Positions 6,788 to 15,325 of a DNA stretch of 64,000 nt are shown in pieces. Numbering within the stretch: position 1 is the stretch's first letter; each line of letters opens with the position of its first letter. The stretch covers positions 186,001 through 250,000 of the forward strand of contig NZ_WTWY01000004.1 in assembly GCF_009870825.1 (NCBI RefSeq). The letters run 5' to 3'. The stretch comes from Paenibacillus sp. USDA918EY. GTDB taxonomy: Bacteria; Bacillota; Bacilli; Paenibacillales; Paenibacillaceae. Made by a program: the position numbers and the translations under genes. Under the pieces are notes generated by a model that was not told the origin of the DNA, made no database searches, and saw only the letters and a list, made by a program, of their open reading frames with translations.

Positions 6788-8149
6788 ATGTCAGAAAATC
6801 AAAAGTTAACCGATGTGGTGATGCCGCAGCTGGCCGAATCGCTGGTATCGGCTACGATTGCCAAATGGCTGAAGCGGCCGGGAGACAAAGTCGAGCAGTA
6901 TGAGCCGATTTGCGAGGTCATTACCGACAAAGTCAATGCCGAAATTCCTGCCACCGAGGAAGGCGTGATGGCGGAATGGATCGCGGAGGAAGGCCAGACC
7001 GTAAACGTCGGCGAAATCATTTGCCGGATGGCGGTGGCGGGCGCGGCGCCGACAACCGGCGAGGCGCAGCAGGTTCAGCCTGCAGCTCCTGCCGTTTCCG
7101 CGGGAGACGGCGCCGACCAGTCCATGAGAAGCCGTTATTCCCCGGCGGTGCAGACGCTTGCCGCGCAGCATGGCGTCGACCTGAGCCGGATTCAAGGCAC
7201 GGGTATGGGCGGACGGATTACGCGCAAGGACGTCCTCGCCTACGTCGAAAAAGGCGGTGCTGCAGCACAGCCGCAGGCACCTTCTGCGCAGGCGCGGACG
7301 GAAGCGCCGTCGCCGTTTAAAGATTTGCCGCATACTAATCCTGCCGTAACGCCGGAACAATATATTCCGGTACAGCCGGCGCCCGAAAGAAATTCCGGGC
7401 TGCATATGTCGGAATCGCCGAAGATTCCGCCGATCGAGGTGGAAAGGGGCGAACGCGAAATGCTGATCGACGTGACGCCGATCCGCAACGCGATTGCGAC
7501 CAACATGCGCCAAAGCGTGTCTGAAATTCCGCATGCGTGGACGATGGTTGAAGTGGACGTGACCAACCTCGTGCTGCTGCGCAACAAACTGAAGGATGAA
7601 TTTAAACGTCGTGAGGGGTATAATTTAACATATCTGGCGTTTTTCCTGAAGGCCGTCGTCAATGCGATCAAAGATTACCCGATCATGAACTCCGTGTGGG
7701 CCGTCAATAAAATCATCGTTAAACGCGATATCAACATTTCGCTGGCCGTCGGCACGGAAGATTCGGTGATGACGCCGGTCATCCAGCGGGCGGATCAGAA
7801 AAACATCGCGGGATTGGCGCGGGAAATCGAGGAGCTTGCGACCAAAACGCGTCAAGGCAAGCTGAAGCTGGAGGATATGCAGGGAGGAACCTTTACCGTC
7901 AACAACACGGGATCGTTTGGCTCCATCCTGTCTTACCCGATCATCAACTATCCGCAGGCTGCCATTTTGACGTTCGAATCGATCGTGAAACGTCCGGTCG
8001 TCATTAACGACATGATCGCGGTCCGCTCGATGGCCAACATCTGCTTGTCGCTGGACCACCGGATTCTCGACGGCGTCATTTGCGGACGGTTCCTGCAGCG
8101 GGTAAAGGAAAATATCGAAGCTTATACGCTGGATACGAAAGTTTATTAA
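6788..8149 (+). CDS. bkdB: Branched-chain 2-oxoacid dehydrogenase E2 (dihydrolipoyl acyltransferase)
   Basis: A 453-residue core subunit that carries the swinging lipoyl arm and transfers branched acyl groups to CoA. Domain order: lipoyl domain about 8-82 with the modified K48 in ITDK48VNAE; Ala/Pro/Gln-rich linker; peripheral-subunit-binding domain about 116-156 (RYSPAVQTLAAQHGVDL ... GGRITRKDV); second linker; catalytic domain about 218-450 with DHRILDG (H424, D428). Start ATG 6788 follows TTAGGGGTGAAAAC. Lies between bkdAB and lipB, whose product can octanoylate K48. Confidence 0.95.
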   Translation: MSENQKLTDVVMPQLAESLVSATIAKWLKRPGDKVEQYEPICEVITDKVNAEIPATEEGVMAEWIAEEGQTVNVGEIICRMAVAGAAPTTGEAQQVQPAAPAVSAGDGADQSMRSRYSPAVQTLAAQHGVDLSRIQGTGMGGRITRKDVLAYVEKGGAAAQPQAPSAQARTEAPSPFKDLPHTNPAVTPEQYIPVQPAPERNSGLHMSESPKIPPIEVERGEREMLIDVTPIRNAIATNMRQSVSEIPHAWTMVEVDVTNLVLLRNKLKDEFKRREGYNLTYLAFFLKAVVNAIKDYPIMNSVWAVNKIIVKRDINISLAVGTEDSVMTPVIQRADQKNIAGLAREIEELATKTRQGKLKLEDMQGGTFTVNNTGSFGSILSYPIINYPQAAILTFESIVKRPVVINDMIAVRSMANICLSLDHRILDGVICGRFLQRVKENIEAYTLDTKVY

Positions 8150-8191
8150 AACGGCAGTACTTTCATCATCTGGAGAGGACGTGATTACGTT

Positions 8192-8890
8192 ATGACCAAA
8201 GCGCTTCATGTTTCCTATACGCCGATGATGGGTTATGATGCAGCATGGGATTTGCAAAAATCGATCGTAAAAAGCATTGACCTTGGAGAGCAGCAGGATA
8301 CCCTGCTGCTTTTGCAGCATCCGCCAACCTATACCATCGGTTCCCAAAGACATCCGGAGCATCTTCTGCTCAGCAAGGAAGAGTTGGAGGAGAAAGGCAT
8401 CGGATTGTTCGAAATCGACCGGGGCGGGGACATTACATATCACGGGCCCGGACAGCTCGTCGGATACCCTTTGCTGGTGCTTGAAGGGGAGGGGCTGGAT
8501 TTGCATGCCTATTTGCGGAACCTCGAACAAGTGATCATCAATTATTTGAAGCATTACGGCATCGAGGCCGGCCGCAAACCCGAATATACGGGCGTTTGGG
8601 TCGGGGATGTGAAGGTGTGCGCCATCGGGGTCAAATTCAATAAATGCCGCAGCCGCCGGGCGTTTGTGACCAGCCACGGATTCGCTTTCAACATCAAGGC
8701 GGGGATCGGGCAGCAGGGATTTGCCGGCATCATTCCATGCGGCATTCAGGAGTATGGGGTGACGTCGCTCGAAGACTGCACGGGCCGAACGTTCAGCGTG
8801 GAGCAGGTCGCGGAGGAAATCGTGCCGTTTTTCGCGGAAGTCTTCAAGTTTGAAGCCGTGCCCGGCCCCATCCCGGGTCCGGCCCGCTGA
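8192..8890 (+). CDS. lipB: Lipoyl(octanoyl) transferase LipB
   Basis: A 232-residue enzyme that moves octanoyl from acyl carrier protein to lipoyl domains, the first step of lipoate assembly. The signature RGGDITYHGPGQ is at 77-88; K148 in VCAIGVK and C183 in IIPC183G are the expected catalytic dyad. A Pro-rich tail ends the protein. It starts 42 nt after bkdB with GGAGAGGACGTGATTACGTT before the ATG. Linkage to E2 suggests it serves the Bkd complex. B. subtilis has no LipB and uses a LipM/LipL relay, so this is a lineage difference. Confidence 0.95.
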   Translation: MTKALHVSYTPMMGYDAAWDLQKSIVKSIDLGEQQDTLLLLQHPPTYTIGSQRHPEHLLLSKEELEEKGIGLFEIDRGGDITYHGPGQLVGYPLLVLEGEGLDLHAYLRNLEQVIINYLKHYGIEAGRKPEYTGVWVGDVKVCAIGVKFNKCRSRRAFVTSHGFAFNIKAGIGQQGFAGIIPCGIQEYGVTSLEDCTGRTFSVEQVAEEIVPFFAEVFKFEAVPGPIPGPAR

Positions 8891-8891
8891 A

Positions 8892-8993
8892 TCAGCGGGC
8901 GATCAGGGATTCGGCGACACCGAAGATGACGGAGCCGAACATGGCGATCAGCATTAAATAAACGAATACGCGAAACCATTTTTTGTTTTGCAT
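8892..8993 (-). CDS. Prli42-like stressosome-associated small membrane protein
   Basis: A 33-codon gene below usual length cut-offs. ATG at 8993 is preceded by AAAAGGAGTAGCT, an excellent ribosome site. The product is basic at the N-terminus (MQNKKWFRVFVY) followed by one membrane helix (about residues 8-27) and a short polar end. This layout (short NKK start, single helix, about 30 residues) matches Prli42, which in Listeria anchors the stressosome to the membrane and is conserved in Firmicutes. It is convergent with lipB: the two stop codons are 1 nt apart inside an 8-bp inverted repeat (8883-8899). Family call is from pattern only. Confidence 0.7.
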   Translation of the reverse strand: MQNKKWFRVFVYLMLIAMFGSVIFGVAESLIAR

Positions 8994-9096
8994 AGCTACT
9001 CCTTTTCCGTAAGTATATTGTTTAGGAATCATTAGATCATGATATGGGGACAGCCATGTTTATTGTAACTTAAACGCAAGGAGAGATGAAAGTCCA

Positions 9097-10221
9097 ATGA
9101 TCAAACAAGACCGTTTGGTGGAAGAATTTATGGAGCTCGTTCAGGTGGACAGCGAAACGGGGCATGAGGAAGAGATTGCGGAAGTTCTTAAAAAGAAATT
9201 TGCGGATCTCGGATTAAGCGTGGTCGAGGACGATTCCAAGCCTAGAACCGGCCACGGGGCGGGCAATTTGATCGTAACCATGCAAGGAACGCCCGGAGCC
9301 CAAGCGCCGAAGCTGTTTTTCACGTGCCATATGGACACGGTCGCACCGGGCAAAGGCATCAAGCCGACGCTGGGTGCGGACGGCTGGATTACGAGCGACG
9401 GAACAACGATTCTCGGCTCCGACGATAAAGCGGGGCTGGCGGTGCTCTTTGAAGCGATCAAAGTCGTGCAGGAGCAGGGAATCGAACATGGGCAAATCCA
9501 GTTCGTCATTACGGTCGGCGAGGAGTCGGGCTTGCTCGGGGCACGCTGCATGGATCCGAAATATTTGGATGCCGATTTGGGTTACGCCATCGACTCGAAC
9601 GGGGAAATCGGCGCGATTGCGGTAGCCGCGCCGACGCAGGCGAAAATGAAGATGAAAATCTTCGGCAAATCCGCCCATGCCGGCGTCAATCCGGAAGACG
9701 GCATCAGCGCGATCCAGGTGGCTTCCAAAGCGATTTCCCGCATGAAGCTCGGCCGGCTGGATCACGAAACGACGGCCAATATCGGCAAATTTGCCGGAGG
9801 CGGCGCCACGAACGTCGTTTGCGATTATGTCGAAATCGATGCCGAAGCCCGCAGCATCGTTCAGGATAAGGTCGATCGCCAGATCGAGCATATGCGTGAA
9901 GCGCTGGAAAGCGCCGTCCAGGAATGCGGCGCAACATGCGAATTCATCAGCGAAATCGTCTACCCGGCCTTCAACTTTGACGAAAACGACGACGTCGTGA
10001 AGCTGGCCCAGCGGGCGATTGCCAATATCGGCCTGCCAAGCCGCACGTTCCATTCCGGCGGCGGCAGCGACGCGAACATTTTTAACGGCATGGGGGTTCC
10101 GACCGTCAACCTGGCGCTGGGTTACGAACATATCCATACGACCAAGGAGCGGATCCGGGCTGCCGACATGGTCAAAGCGGCCGAAATGGTCATCAGCATC
10201 ATCCGCGAGACCACGAAATAA
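9097..10221 (+). CDS. M20/M25/M40 family metallopeptidase (PepT/YqjE-like)
   Basis: A 374-residue di-zinc aminopeptidase-type protein. Catalytic domain motifs: CH78MD80TVAPG (metal ligand and catalytic Asp), GSDD109-110KAG (bridging Asp), GEES142-143GLLG (general base and ligand Glu), YAIDSNGE (Asp ligand) and the C-terminal HSGGGSDAN. A lid/dimerisation domain sits between about 190 and 300 (GKSAHAGVNPEDGISA). Similar to peptidase T and B. subtilis YqjE; substrate (di/tripeptides or an N-acyl amino acid) cannot be told. AAGGAGAGATGAAAGTCC precedes ATG 9097. Followed by a strong terminator. Confidence 0.9.
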   Translation: MIKQDRLVEEFMELVQVDSETGHEEEIAEVLKKKFADLGLSVVEDDSKPRTGHGAGNLIVTMQGTPGAQAPKLFFTCHMDTVAPGKGIKPTLGADGWITSDGTTILGSDDKAGLAVLFEAIKVVQEQGIEHGQIQFVITVGEESGLLGARCMDPKYLDADLGYAIDSNGEIGAIAVAAPTQAKMKMKIFGKSAHAGVNPEDGISAIQVASKAISRMKLGRLDHETTANIGKFAGGGATNVVCDYVEIDAEARSIVQDKVDRQIEHMREALESAVQECGATCEFISEIVYPAFNFDENDDVVKLAQRAIANIGLPSRTFHSGGGSDANIFNGMGVPTVNLALGYEHIHTTKERIRAADMVKAAEMVISIIRETTK

Positions 10222-10231
10222 ATAAAGAACG

Positions 10232-10281
10232 AAAAAAGCTGTTTCCCGCCGGTGATTCCATGCCGGGGAAACAGCTTTTTT
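10232..10281 (+). terminator. Intrinsic terminator after the M20 peptidase gene
   Basis: Long stem AAAAAAGCTGTTTCCC / GGGGAAACAGCTTTTTT with a GC-rich loop and T-run. Confidence 0.92.
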
Positions 10282-10393
10282 CAACATTATAGCGTTTATG
10301 AATTTCGGGCCTCCCGCAGAGGATCTGAATCCGCTTCGTCAAAGCCGAGGACCCACTTTGCGGGGTTATTTTGGGATAAACGGTCTATCTCGT

Positions 10394-11620
10394 CTAATGA
10401 AGCACGACGGCCGAAGCCGCCCCGTGGTTTCGCATTTGGGCCGGCGTCCAACGGGTGTGCCAATCGGTAATATTCAAAATATGCAGTGCGCGGGAAATAT
10501 TGTCCAAATACCGTTCGATTTGATGGAACAGGTCGGTGCCGACGATTGTGTTTTCGAGCCTTGCCATCAGCGATGCCTTCGTCTGCTGCAGGCAGCAGGA
10601 GGCGGCGCCGAATCTGGCGGTCGAATGGTTGGGGTCCGTCGTGTAGATCGCTTCGAAAATGGAGGCGGCTTGCTCGAAATTTCCTTTGTCGTATTCGATT
10701 TCAGCTGCGATAAAACAAAGGTCTAGCGAAATCTGGCTTCGGTCGTACAGGGGCAGGCATTCCATCTCGGAAATCCGTGAGGCGGCAAGCTCGCGGTATC
10801 CCTGCTTGTACAAGGTATAGATCAGTTCGTTGTATTCATGTTCGGTCGGACTGGACAAAATAGCTAGAGCTTCATCGACTTTGCCCAGCGCAATGGCGGT
10901 TTTGGCTGTTTCCAAAGCTTCGTAGCGGGATAGAGCAGGCATTCCGATACCTCCTCCGTTTATGCCATGCAGGCACCATTTGCACAGATTCGCGGCCTCC
11001 GCGGCCCTGATCATATGCCTGGCCGTCGTCAGCAGCACGCGGTCATGGTGCATGGCTTTTCGCGATAATAGGGAAAGTGCTTCCTTAAATCGATTTATGT
11101 AAATAAGGCATAAAATATAGTGGGCTTGGTTTCTTTCCATGGATCTTGCCGTTGCGCCAAGGGATGCATATAGCTCCGCCGCAGCCGAAAAGGCGCCAAG
11201 TGCCCAGAGAGCTTCCGCTACGGGCAGCGCCGCGTCTTCCGCGAATTCGGAGGCAATCGCGGTCAACTGGATGCGCATGTCGGCGTCGCCCATTCCCGAC
11301 AGGCCGAGGAACATGCCGATTTCGACAAGCGCTTCCGTGATGTAACGCTTCGTTTTCAGGCATTCCCGGAAAGCCATGCCGGCCTCGTAATCGCGGCCGA
11401 GCTGCCGCAGCAGTCTGCCGTACTCCAGCCAGCACATCGATTCATCGAATGACGAATTCTTGGAGGGTGGGTTTGATTTGGCCAACGAAAGAGCCTTCTC
11501 GAAGCATAAAAGAGCTTCGCCCGTCATTCCGCGCGAACGATGCCATACGGCTAACTTGTATTGCTGCGAAGAAGATGCTTGTTCGGATTGAAGCGGGAAC
11601 TTCACATGATCTTTCTTCAT
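10394..11620 (-). CDS. TPR-repeat protein of unknown function
   Basis: A 408-residue soluble protein without signal peptide. Helical pairs with TPR-like spacing are visible, for example YKLAVWHRSRGMTGEALLCFEKALSLA (about 21-47), WLEYGRLLRQLGRDYEAGMAFRECL (about 64-88) and the C-terminal AEIEYDKGNFEQAASIFEAIYTTDPNHS, the clearest TPR. The N-terminal repeat pair lies next to a Ser-rich linker. A role as an interaction scaffold is likely; no catalytic motif is seen. ATG 11620 follows ATAGCGGAGGGTTCCGT. It lies downstream of the MciZ-like gene on the same strand, about 105 nt away. Confidence 0.8.
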   Translation of the reverse strand: MKKDHVKFPLQSEQASSSQQYKLAVWHRSRGMTGEALLCFEKALSLAKSNPPSKNSSFDESMCWLEYGRLLRQLGRDYEAGMAFRECLKTKRYITEALVEIGMFLGLSGMGDADMRIQLTAIASEFAEDAALPVAEALWALGAFSAAAELYASLGATARSMERNQAHYILCLIYINRFKEALSLLSRKAMHHDRVLLTTARHMIRAAEAANLCKWCLHGINGGGIGMPALSRYEALETAKTAIALGKVDEALAILSSPTEHEYNELIYTLYKQGYRELAASRISEMECLPLYDRSQISLDLCFIAAEIEYDKGNFEQAASIFEAIYTTDPNHSTARFGAASCCLQQTKASLMARLENTIVGTDLFHQIERYLDNISRALHILNITDWHTRWTPAQMRNHGAASAVVLH

Positions 11621-11725
11621 ACGGAACCCTCCGCTATATAAAACAACTTAAATGCTGAATAGTTATAGAGACATGTAAAAAAAGTTGCGAAAAATCAAAA
11701 AAACCATGACGATTTTCACATTTAT

Positions 11726-11914
11726 TTATATTTTTTCCATTTTGGATGTCGGCACGGGGCGCAATCCTTGGTTTGACGGGGAGCCTTTTTTTTCGAGAAT
11801 CGCCGTCAAAGAGGCATGGGGGTCGGTTTCTTTCATCCATTGCTTCAGCATGATTCGAATTTGCCAGGCCCGTCCCACCATGTGGAACGAAGTGCCCGTA
11901 CAGTAGCTTTTCAT
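11726..11914 (-). CDS. mciZ: Z-ring formation inhibitor MciZ-like protein
   Basis: A 62-residue protein starting at ATG 11914 after AAGAAGGAGAGCCCT. The core H-M-V-G-R-A-W-Q-I-R-x2-L-K-Q-W (about 11-26) resembles the MciZ core VGKAWEIRxKLKEY, which caps FtsZ filaments during sporulation in B. subtilis. In B. subtilis mciZ also neighbours nudF, and here nudF begins about 150 nt away on the opposite strand. The protein is about 20 residues longer than the 40-residue B. subtilis form, with a polar Lys/Ser/Pro-rich C-terminus of unknown purpose. Assignment rests on the short core and on synteny. Confidence 0.68.
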   Translation of the reverse strand: MKSYCTGTSFHMVGRAWQIRIMLKQWMKETDPHASLTAILEKKGSPSNQGLRPVPTSKMEKI

Positions 11915-11924
11915 AGGGCTCTCC

Positions 11925-11952
11925 TTCTTTCTCTCGCGAACTTTGTTATAAT
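11925..11952 (+). promoter_or_regulatory. Candidate nudF promoter with extended -10
   Basis: TTCTTT, 16-nt spacer, TGT-TATAAT (TGnTATAAT extended -10), about 115 nt before the nudF start and overlapping the leader of the divergent mciZ-like gene. Confidence 0.45.
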
Positions 11953-12068
11953 AAAACCATATGAGTCAGTCTGTACAAACATGCTAGTTTTTAAAATAGA
12001 GGGGCTTGCAAATTTCATAGAACGCTACAAACGAACATTTGCAAATCCGGATCAAGGAGAGAAACGAA

Positions 12069-12641
12069 TTGAAACCATATGAAGATCCCAATGCCCGATT
12101 GGACGAGGTGACGGTCGCGACAAAACCCGTATTCGAAGGGAAAATCATTTCGCTGCAGATCGACACGGTCAAGCTGCCGGACGGCAGCACCGCTTCCAGG
12201 GAAATCGTGAGACATCCCGGAGCCGTGGCGGTGATGGCGATCCATGAAGGAAAAATGGTTTTGGTGGATCAATTCAGGCAGGCCATGGGCCGCCGCGAGC
12301 TGGAAATACCTGCCGGAAAGCTCGAAAAAGGGGAGGATCCGCTCGAAGCCGCCAAGCGGGAGCTGCAGGAGGAAACCGGCTATACATGCGGCAATATCCG
12401 CCTGCTGCATTCGTTTTACACATCGCCGGGGTTTGCGGATGAAATCATCCATTTATATGTAGCGGAAGACCTGGAAAGCGGCGAGGCGTCTTTGGACGAG
12501 GATGAGTTCCTTGAACTTTGCGAGTTGACCCTGGATGAAGCGCAGGAAGCGATCGCGGCCGGAAAAATCAGCGACGCCAAAACGATCATGGCCGTTTACG
12601 CATGGAAGCTCAAGCGGTTGACGGGAGCGTTTCAGCTATGA
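12069..12641 (+). CDS. nudF: ADP-ribose pyrophosphatase (Nudix hydrolase)
   Basis: A 190-residue protein with a complete Nudix box G83-x5-E89-x7-R97-E98-L-x-E101-E102-x-G104-Y (GX5EX7REUXEEXGU). The Glu cluster binds Mg2+ for hydrolysis of ADP-ribose to AMP and ribose-5-phosphate. The post-box SFYTSPGFADEIIHLYVA is typical of the ADPRase subfamily. Start TTG 12069 is preferred because AAGGAGAG lies 8 nt before it; the open frame upstream has no ribosome site. Its stop overlaps the next start (ATGA), so it is coupled with the EndoQ gene as in B. subtilis nudF-yqxK. Confidence 0.93.
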   Translation: MKPYEDPNARLDEVTVATKPVFEGKIISLQIDTVKLPDGSTASREIVRHPGAVAVMAIHEGKMVLVDQFRQAMGRRELEIPAGKLEKGEDPLEAAKRELQEETGYTCGNIRLLHSFYTSPGFADEIIHLYVAEDLESGEASLDEDEFLELCELTLDEAQEAIAAGKISDAKTIMAVYAWKLKRLTGAFQL

Positions 12642-13867
12642 CGACCCCATCGCTCAAGACATCTAGAGATGCCGGCTTGTTAAAAGGATATTATGCCGAT
12701 CTGCATATCCATATCGGCCGATCGACTTCCGGTCAGGCCGTCAAAATCAGCGGCAGCAAAGACCTGACTTTCGCGAATATCGCCAAAGAAGCGGCGGGGC
12801 GAAAAGGCATGGAACTGATCGGGATCATCGATTGCCATTCGCCCGAAGTGCAAAAGGACATCATGGATTGCCTCGAATCCGGCGAAATGACGGAGCTGGC
12901 GGGAGGGGGCATCGCTTACCGCGGTACGACGATTCTGCTGGGCAGCGAAATCGAAATCTATGAAGAAGGAAAAGGCGCCGCGCATCTTCTGGCCTATTTT
13001 CCGAACCTTGCCGTAATGAGCCATTTCACTGCATGGATGGCAAAACATATGAAAAACGTGAACCTCAGCTCCCAGCGGATTTACGTGCCCGCCCGAAAAC
13101 TGCAGGAGGAAATTTACGCGAGGGGCGGCATCATGATCCCTGCCCATGTGTTTACTCCGCATAAAGGCATTTACGGGAACGTGGCGCCGCTGATGTCGGA
13201 CGTGCTGGACCTGGACATGGTCAGCGGCGTGGAGCTTGGACTGAGCGCCGATTCGGAAATGGCCGGCCTGATATCCGAGCTTGACCGGTTTACGTTCGTA
13301 ACGAACTCGGACGCCCACTCCTTGGGGAAAATCGGCAGGGAGTACAACCGAATCAAACTGGCGGAACCGAGCTTTAACGAATTCGTGCTGGCGCTGGAGC
13401 AAGCGGAAGGGCGGGCCGTCACGGCCAATTTCGGCTTGAATCCCCGGCTCGGGAAATACCATCGCACCTATTGCCTCGGCTGCAGCCGCATTCTGGACGC
13501 GAAGGAAGCGATGACGGGAGCTTGTCCGCATTGCGGGAGCGAGAAAAAAGTGCAAGGCGTGCTCGACCGCATCCTGGACATCGCCGACCGGCCTAAACCG
13601 ATGGTGCCCGAGAACCGCCCGCAGTATCATTATCAGGTGCCGTTGGAGTTTATTCCGGGCCTGGGGAAAGCGACGATGGCGAAGCTGTTGGAGCGTTTCG
13701 GCACCGAAATGTCGATTTTGCACCGGGCGGAGGAACGGGATCTTGCCGAAACGGTCGGCGACAAATTGGCGCGGCAAATCGTTATGGCGAGAAACGGCAC
13801 GCTGTCGCTGTCGGCCGGCGGGGGAGGAACGTACGGGAAGGTGGATTTGTCTATCGGCAAGTCATAG
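12638..13867 (+). CDS. Endonuclease Q family protein (YqxK-like)
   Basis: A 409-residue PHP-domain nuclease. N-terminal PHP metal motif D21LH23IH25 with further ligands in IIDCHS, SEIEIYE, PAHVFTPHKG and TNSDAHSLGK. A four-cysteine zinc finger (CLGC ... CPHC, about 285-306) and a helical C-terminal region with GLGKATMAKLLERFG (helix-hairpin-helix-like DNA contact) follow. EndoQ enzymes cut DNA 5' of uracil, hypoxanthine and other damaged bases. The ATG at 12638 overlaps the nudF stop by 4 nt and has GACGGGAGCGTTTCAGCT before it. The domain order matches B. subtilis YqxK. Confidence 0.88.
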   Translation: MTTPSLKTSRDAGLLKGYYADLHIHIGRSTSGQAVKISGSKDLTFANIAKEAAGRKGMELIGIIDCHSPEVQKDIMDCLESGEMTELAGGGIAYRGTTILLGSEIEIYEEGKGAAHLLAYFPNLAVMSHFTAWMAKHMKNVNLSSQRIYVPARKLQEEIYARGGIMIPAHVFTPHKGIYGNVAPLMSDVLDLDMVSGVELGLSADSEMAGLISELDRFTFVTNSDAHSLGKIGREYNRIKLAEPSFNEFVLALEQAEGRAVTANFGLNPRLGKYHRTYCLGCSRILDAKEAMTGACPHCGSEKKVQGVLDRILDIADRPKPMVPENRPQYHYQVPLEFIPGLGKATMAKLLERFGTEMSILHRAEERDLAETVGDKLARQIVMARNGTLSLSAGGGGTYGKVDLSIGKS

Positions 13868-13922
13868 ATTGATGCTTGTCTTCATAGAGTAGAGGTATGT
13901 GACAGGAAGGGGGAAATCCGGA

Positions 13923-14570
13923 ATGCGAACTTTCCGCCATACCTTGAAAGAGCAGACGATCCTTTACGTTTTCGTAGCCGTGCTTTTTCTTGTCGGCGTC
14001 ATTTTCGGGGCGCTTATGGTCAATGCGCTGTCGCTCGAGCAGCAGCAGGATCTGGGGCGGTATCTGCAAAACTTTTTTATGACGGTAGACCAAAGCGGGG
14101 ATGCGGCGGGGGCGCAGTCCTTCTGGAGCATCGCCGGGCTGCATTTGAAATGGGTCGGTCTGATCTGGTTTTTGGGGTTGTCCGTCATCGGGCTGCCGGG
14201 AATTCTCATTCTCGATTTTTTGAAAGGGGTGCTTATCGGTTTTTCGGTCGGTTACCTGGTCGGGGAATTTTCCTGGAAAGGCCTGTTGTTTTCGCTTGTA
14301 TCGGTCGCCCCGTCCAATTTGCTGATCATTCCGGTGATTATCGTTACGAGTGTTTCCGCGATCGCCTTTTCGCTGCACGTGATCAAAAACCGGGTGATGC
14401 TGCATAATCGTGTCAACGTGACGGGACCTTTCGCGCGTTATGTCGGTTTGACGCTGGTCATGTGCCTGCTGATGCTCGGCGTTTCTTCGTTCGAAACCTG
14501 GGTGACGCCGACGATGATGAAATGGGTGACTCCGGTGCTGGTGGAGACGGCCGCGGTGCCCGGAACATGA
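13923..14570 (+). CDS. spoIIM: Stage II sporulation protein M
   Basis: A 215-residue membrane protein, component of the SpoIID-SpoIIM-SpoIIP machine that thins septal peptidoglycan and drives engulfment of the forespore. Several hydrophobic segments are seen: about 13-35, 75-95, 100-125, 130-155 and 175-195. The N-terminal M-R-x-F-x2-T-L-K-E-Q and GVIFGALMVNAL match the family. Start ATG 13923 chosen from GAAGGGGGAAATCCGGA; the length equals the B. subtilis protein. Lies before fur, as in B. subtilis. Mother-cell (sigma-E) expression is known in B. subtilis, but I do not see a clear sigma-E site here. Confidence 0.93.
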   Translation: MRTFRHTLKEQTILYVFVAVLFLVGVIFGALMVNALSLEQQQDLGRYLQNFFMTVDQSGDAAGAQSFWSIAGLHLKWVGLIWFLGLSVIGLPGILILDFLKGVLIGFSVGYLVGEFSWKGLLFSLVSVAPSNLLIIPVIIVTSVSAIAFSLHVIKNRVMLHNRVNVTGPFARYVGLTLVMCLLMLGVSSFETWVTPTMMKWVTPVLVETAAVPGT

Positions 14571-14580
14571 GCAAAATGGT

Positions 14581-14610
14581 TTGACTTTGCTGCGCCACTC
14601 CCTCTATAAT
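14581..14610 (+). promoter_or_regulatory. Sigma-A promoter of fur
   Basis: TTGACT, 18-nt spacer, perfect TATAAT, ending about 50 nt before the fur start. Confidence 0.65.
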
Positions 14611-14662
14611 AAAAGATATGATATAGCAAAGGTACAGTGATTTTCCTGTGGGGAGGGAGAAA

Positions 14663-15145
14663 ATGGAAGCGCGGATCGATAAAATCAAACAACAACTGCA
14701 ATCCCAGGGCTATAAGCTGACACCCCAGCGGGAAGCTACCGTCAGAGTTTTGCTCGAGAATGAAGAAGACCACCTGAGTGCGGAGGACGTATTCATGCTC
14801 GTCAAAGAAAAAGCTCCTGAAATCGGTCTGGCTACCGTGTACCGTACCCTTGAATTGTTAAGTGAACTGCATGTCGTGGAAAAAATCAATTTCGGCGACG
14901 GTGTTGCAAGGTATGATTTGCGGACGGATACCGCAAAACACCACCACCATCATCTGATTTGCGTGAAATGCGGCAGCATGGACGAAATCCGCGAGGACTG
15001 GCTGGGGCCGCTGGAAGAGCGGCTGGAACGCGAGTTTAATTTTACGGTTTCCGATCATCGGCTTGATTTTCACGGGATCTGTTACCGCTGCAAAGCGAAG
15101 GAAGAAGAAGAACGCAGCGAAGCAGCAAACAAGTCGAAAGTGTAA
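14663..15145 (+). CDS. fur: Fur family ferric uptake regulator
   Basis: A 160-residue metalloregulator. N-terminal winged helix (about 1-80) with YKLTPQRE and the recognition-helix region GLATVYRTLELL; dimerisation domain with the metal motif H93-H97 (five consecutive His) LICxxCG and structural zinc cysteines C100-x2-C103 and a second CYRC pair near the C-terminus. Under iron repletion Fur represses uptake genes. ATG 14663 follows GGGGAGGGAGAAA. Position between spoIIM and yqzK-xerD is the B. subtilis fur position, which separates it from the paralogues PerR and Zur. A canonical Fur box is not obvious upstream. Confidence 0.92.
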   Translation: MEARIDKIKQQLQSQGYKLTPQREATVRVLLENEEDHLSAEDVFMLVKEKAPEIGLATVYRTLELLSELHVVEKINFGDGVARYDLRTDTAKHHHHHLICVKCGSMDEIREDWLGPLEERLEREFNFTVSDHRLDFHGICYRCKAKEEEERSEAANKSKV

Positions 15146-15174
15146 TCGATCGGATCACGATCCTCCAAGAACGA

Positions 15175-15217
15175 CAAGCTCTCGCCGGCACGATGTTTGC
15201 CGGAGGGGGCTTTTTTG
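15175..15217 (+). terminator. Intrinsic terminator after fur
   Basis: Imperfect stem AAGCTCTCGCCGGCA / TTGCCGGAGGGGGCTT followed by TTTTTT. Confidence 0.8.
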
Positions 15218-15325
15218 GTTGGTCAAGCGGAAGGCTTGTCATAACGTTCGGCGGGCTTTCATAAGCTGTGTAACGGGAAGCGCTTTGCGCAAACCATAGG
15301 CTTGACCGGTAGGGGGTGCATCCGA

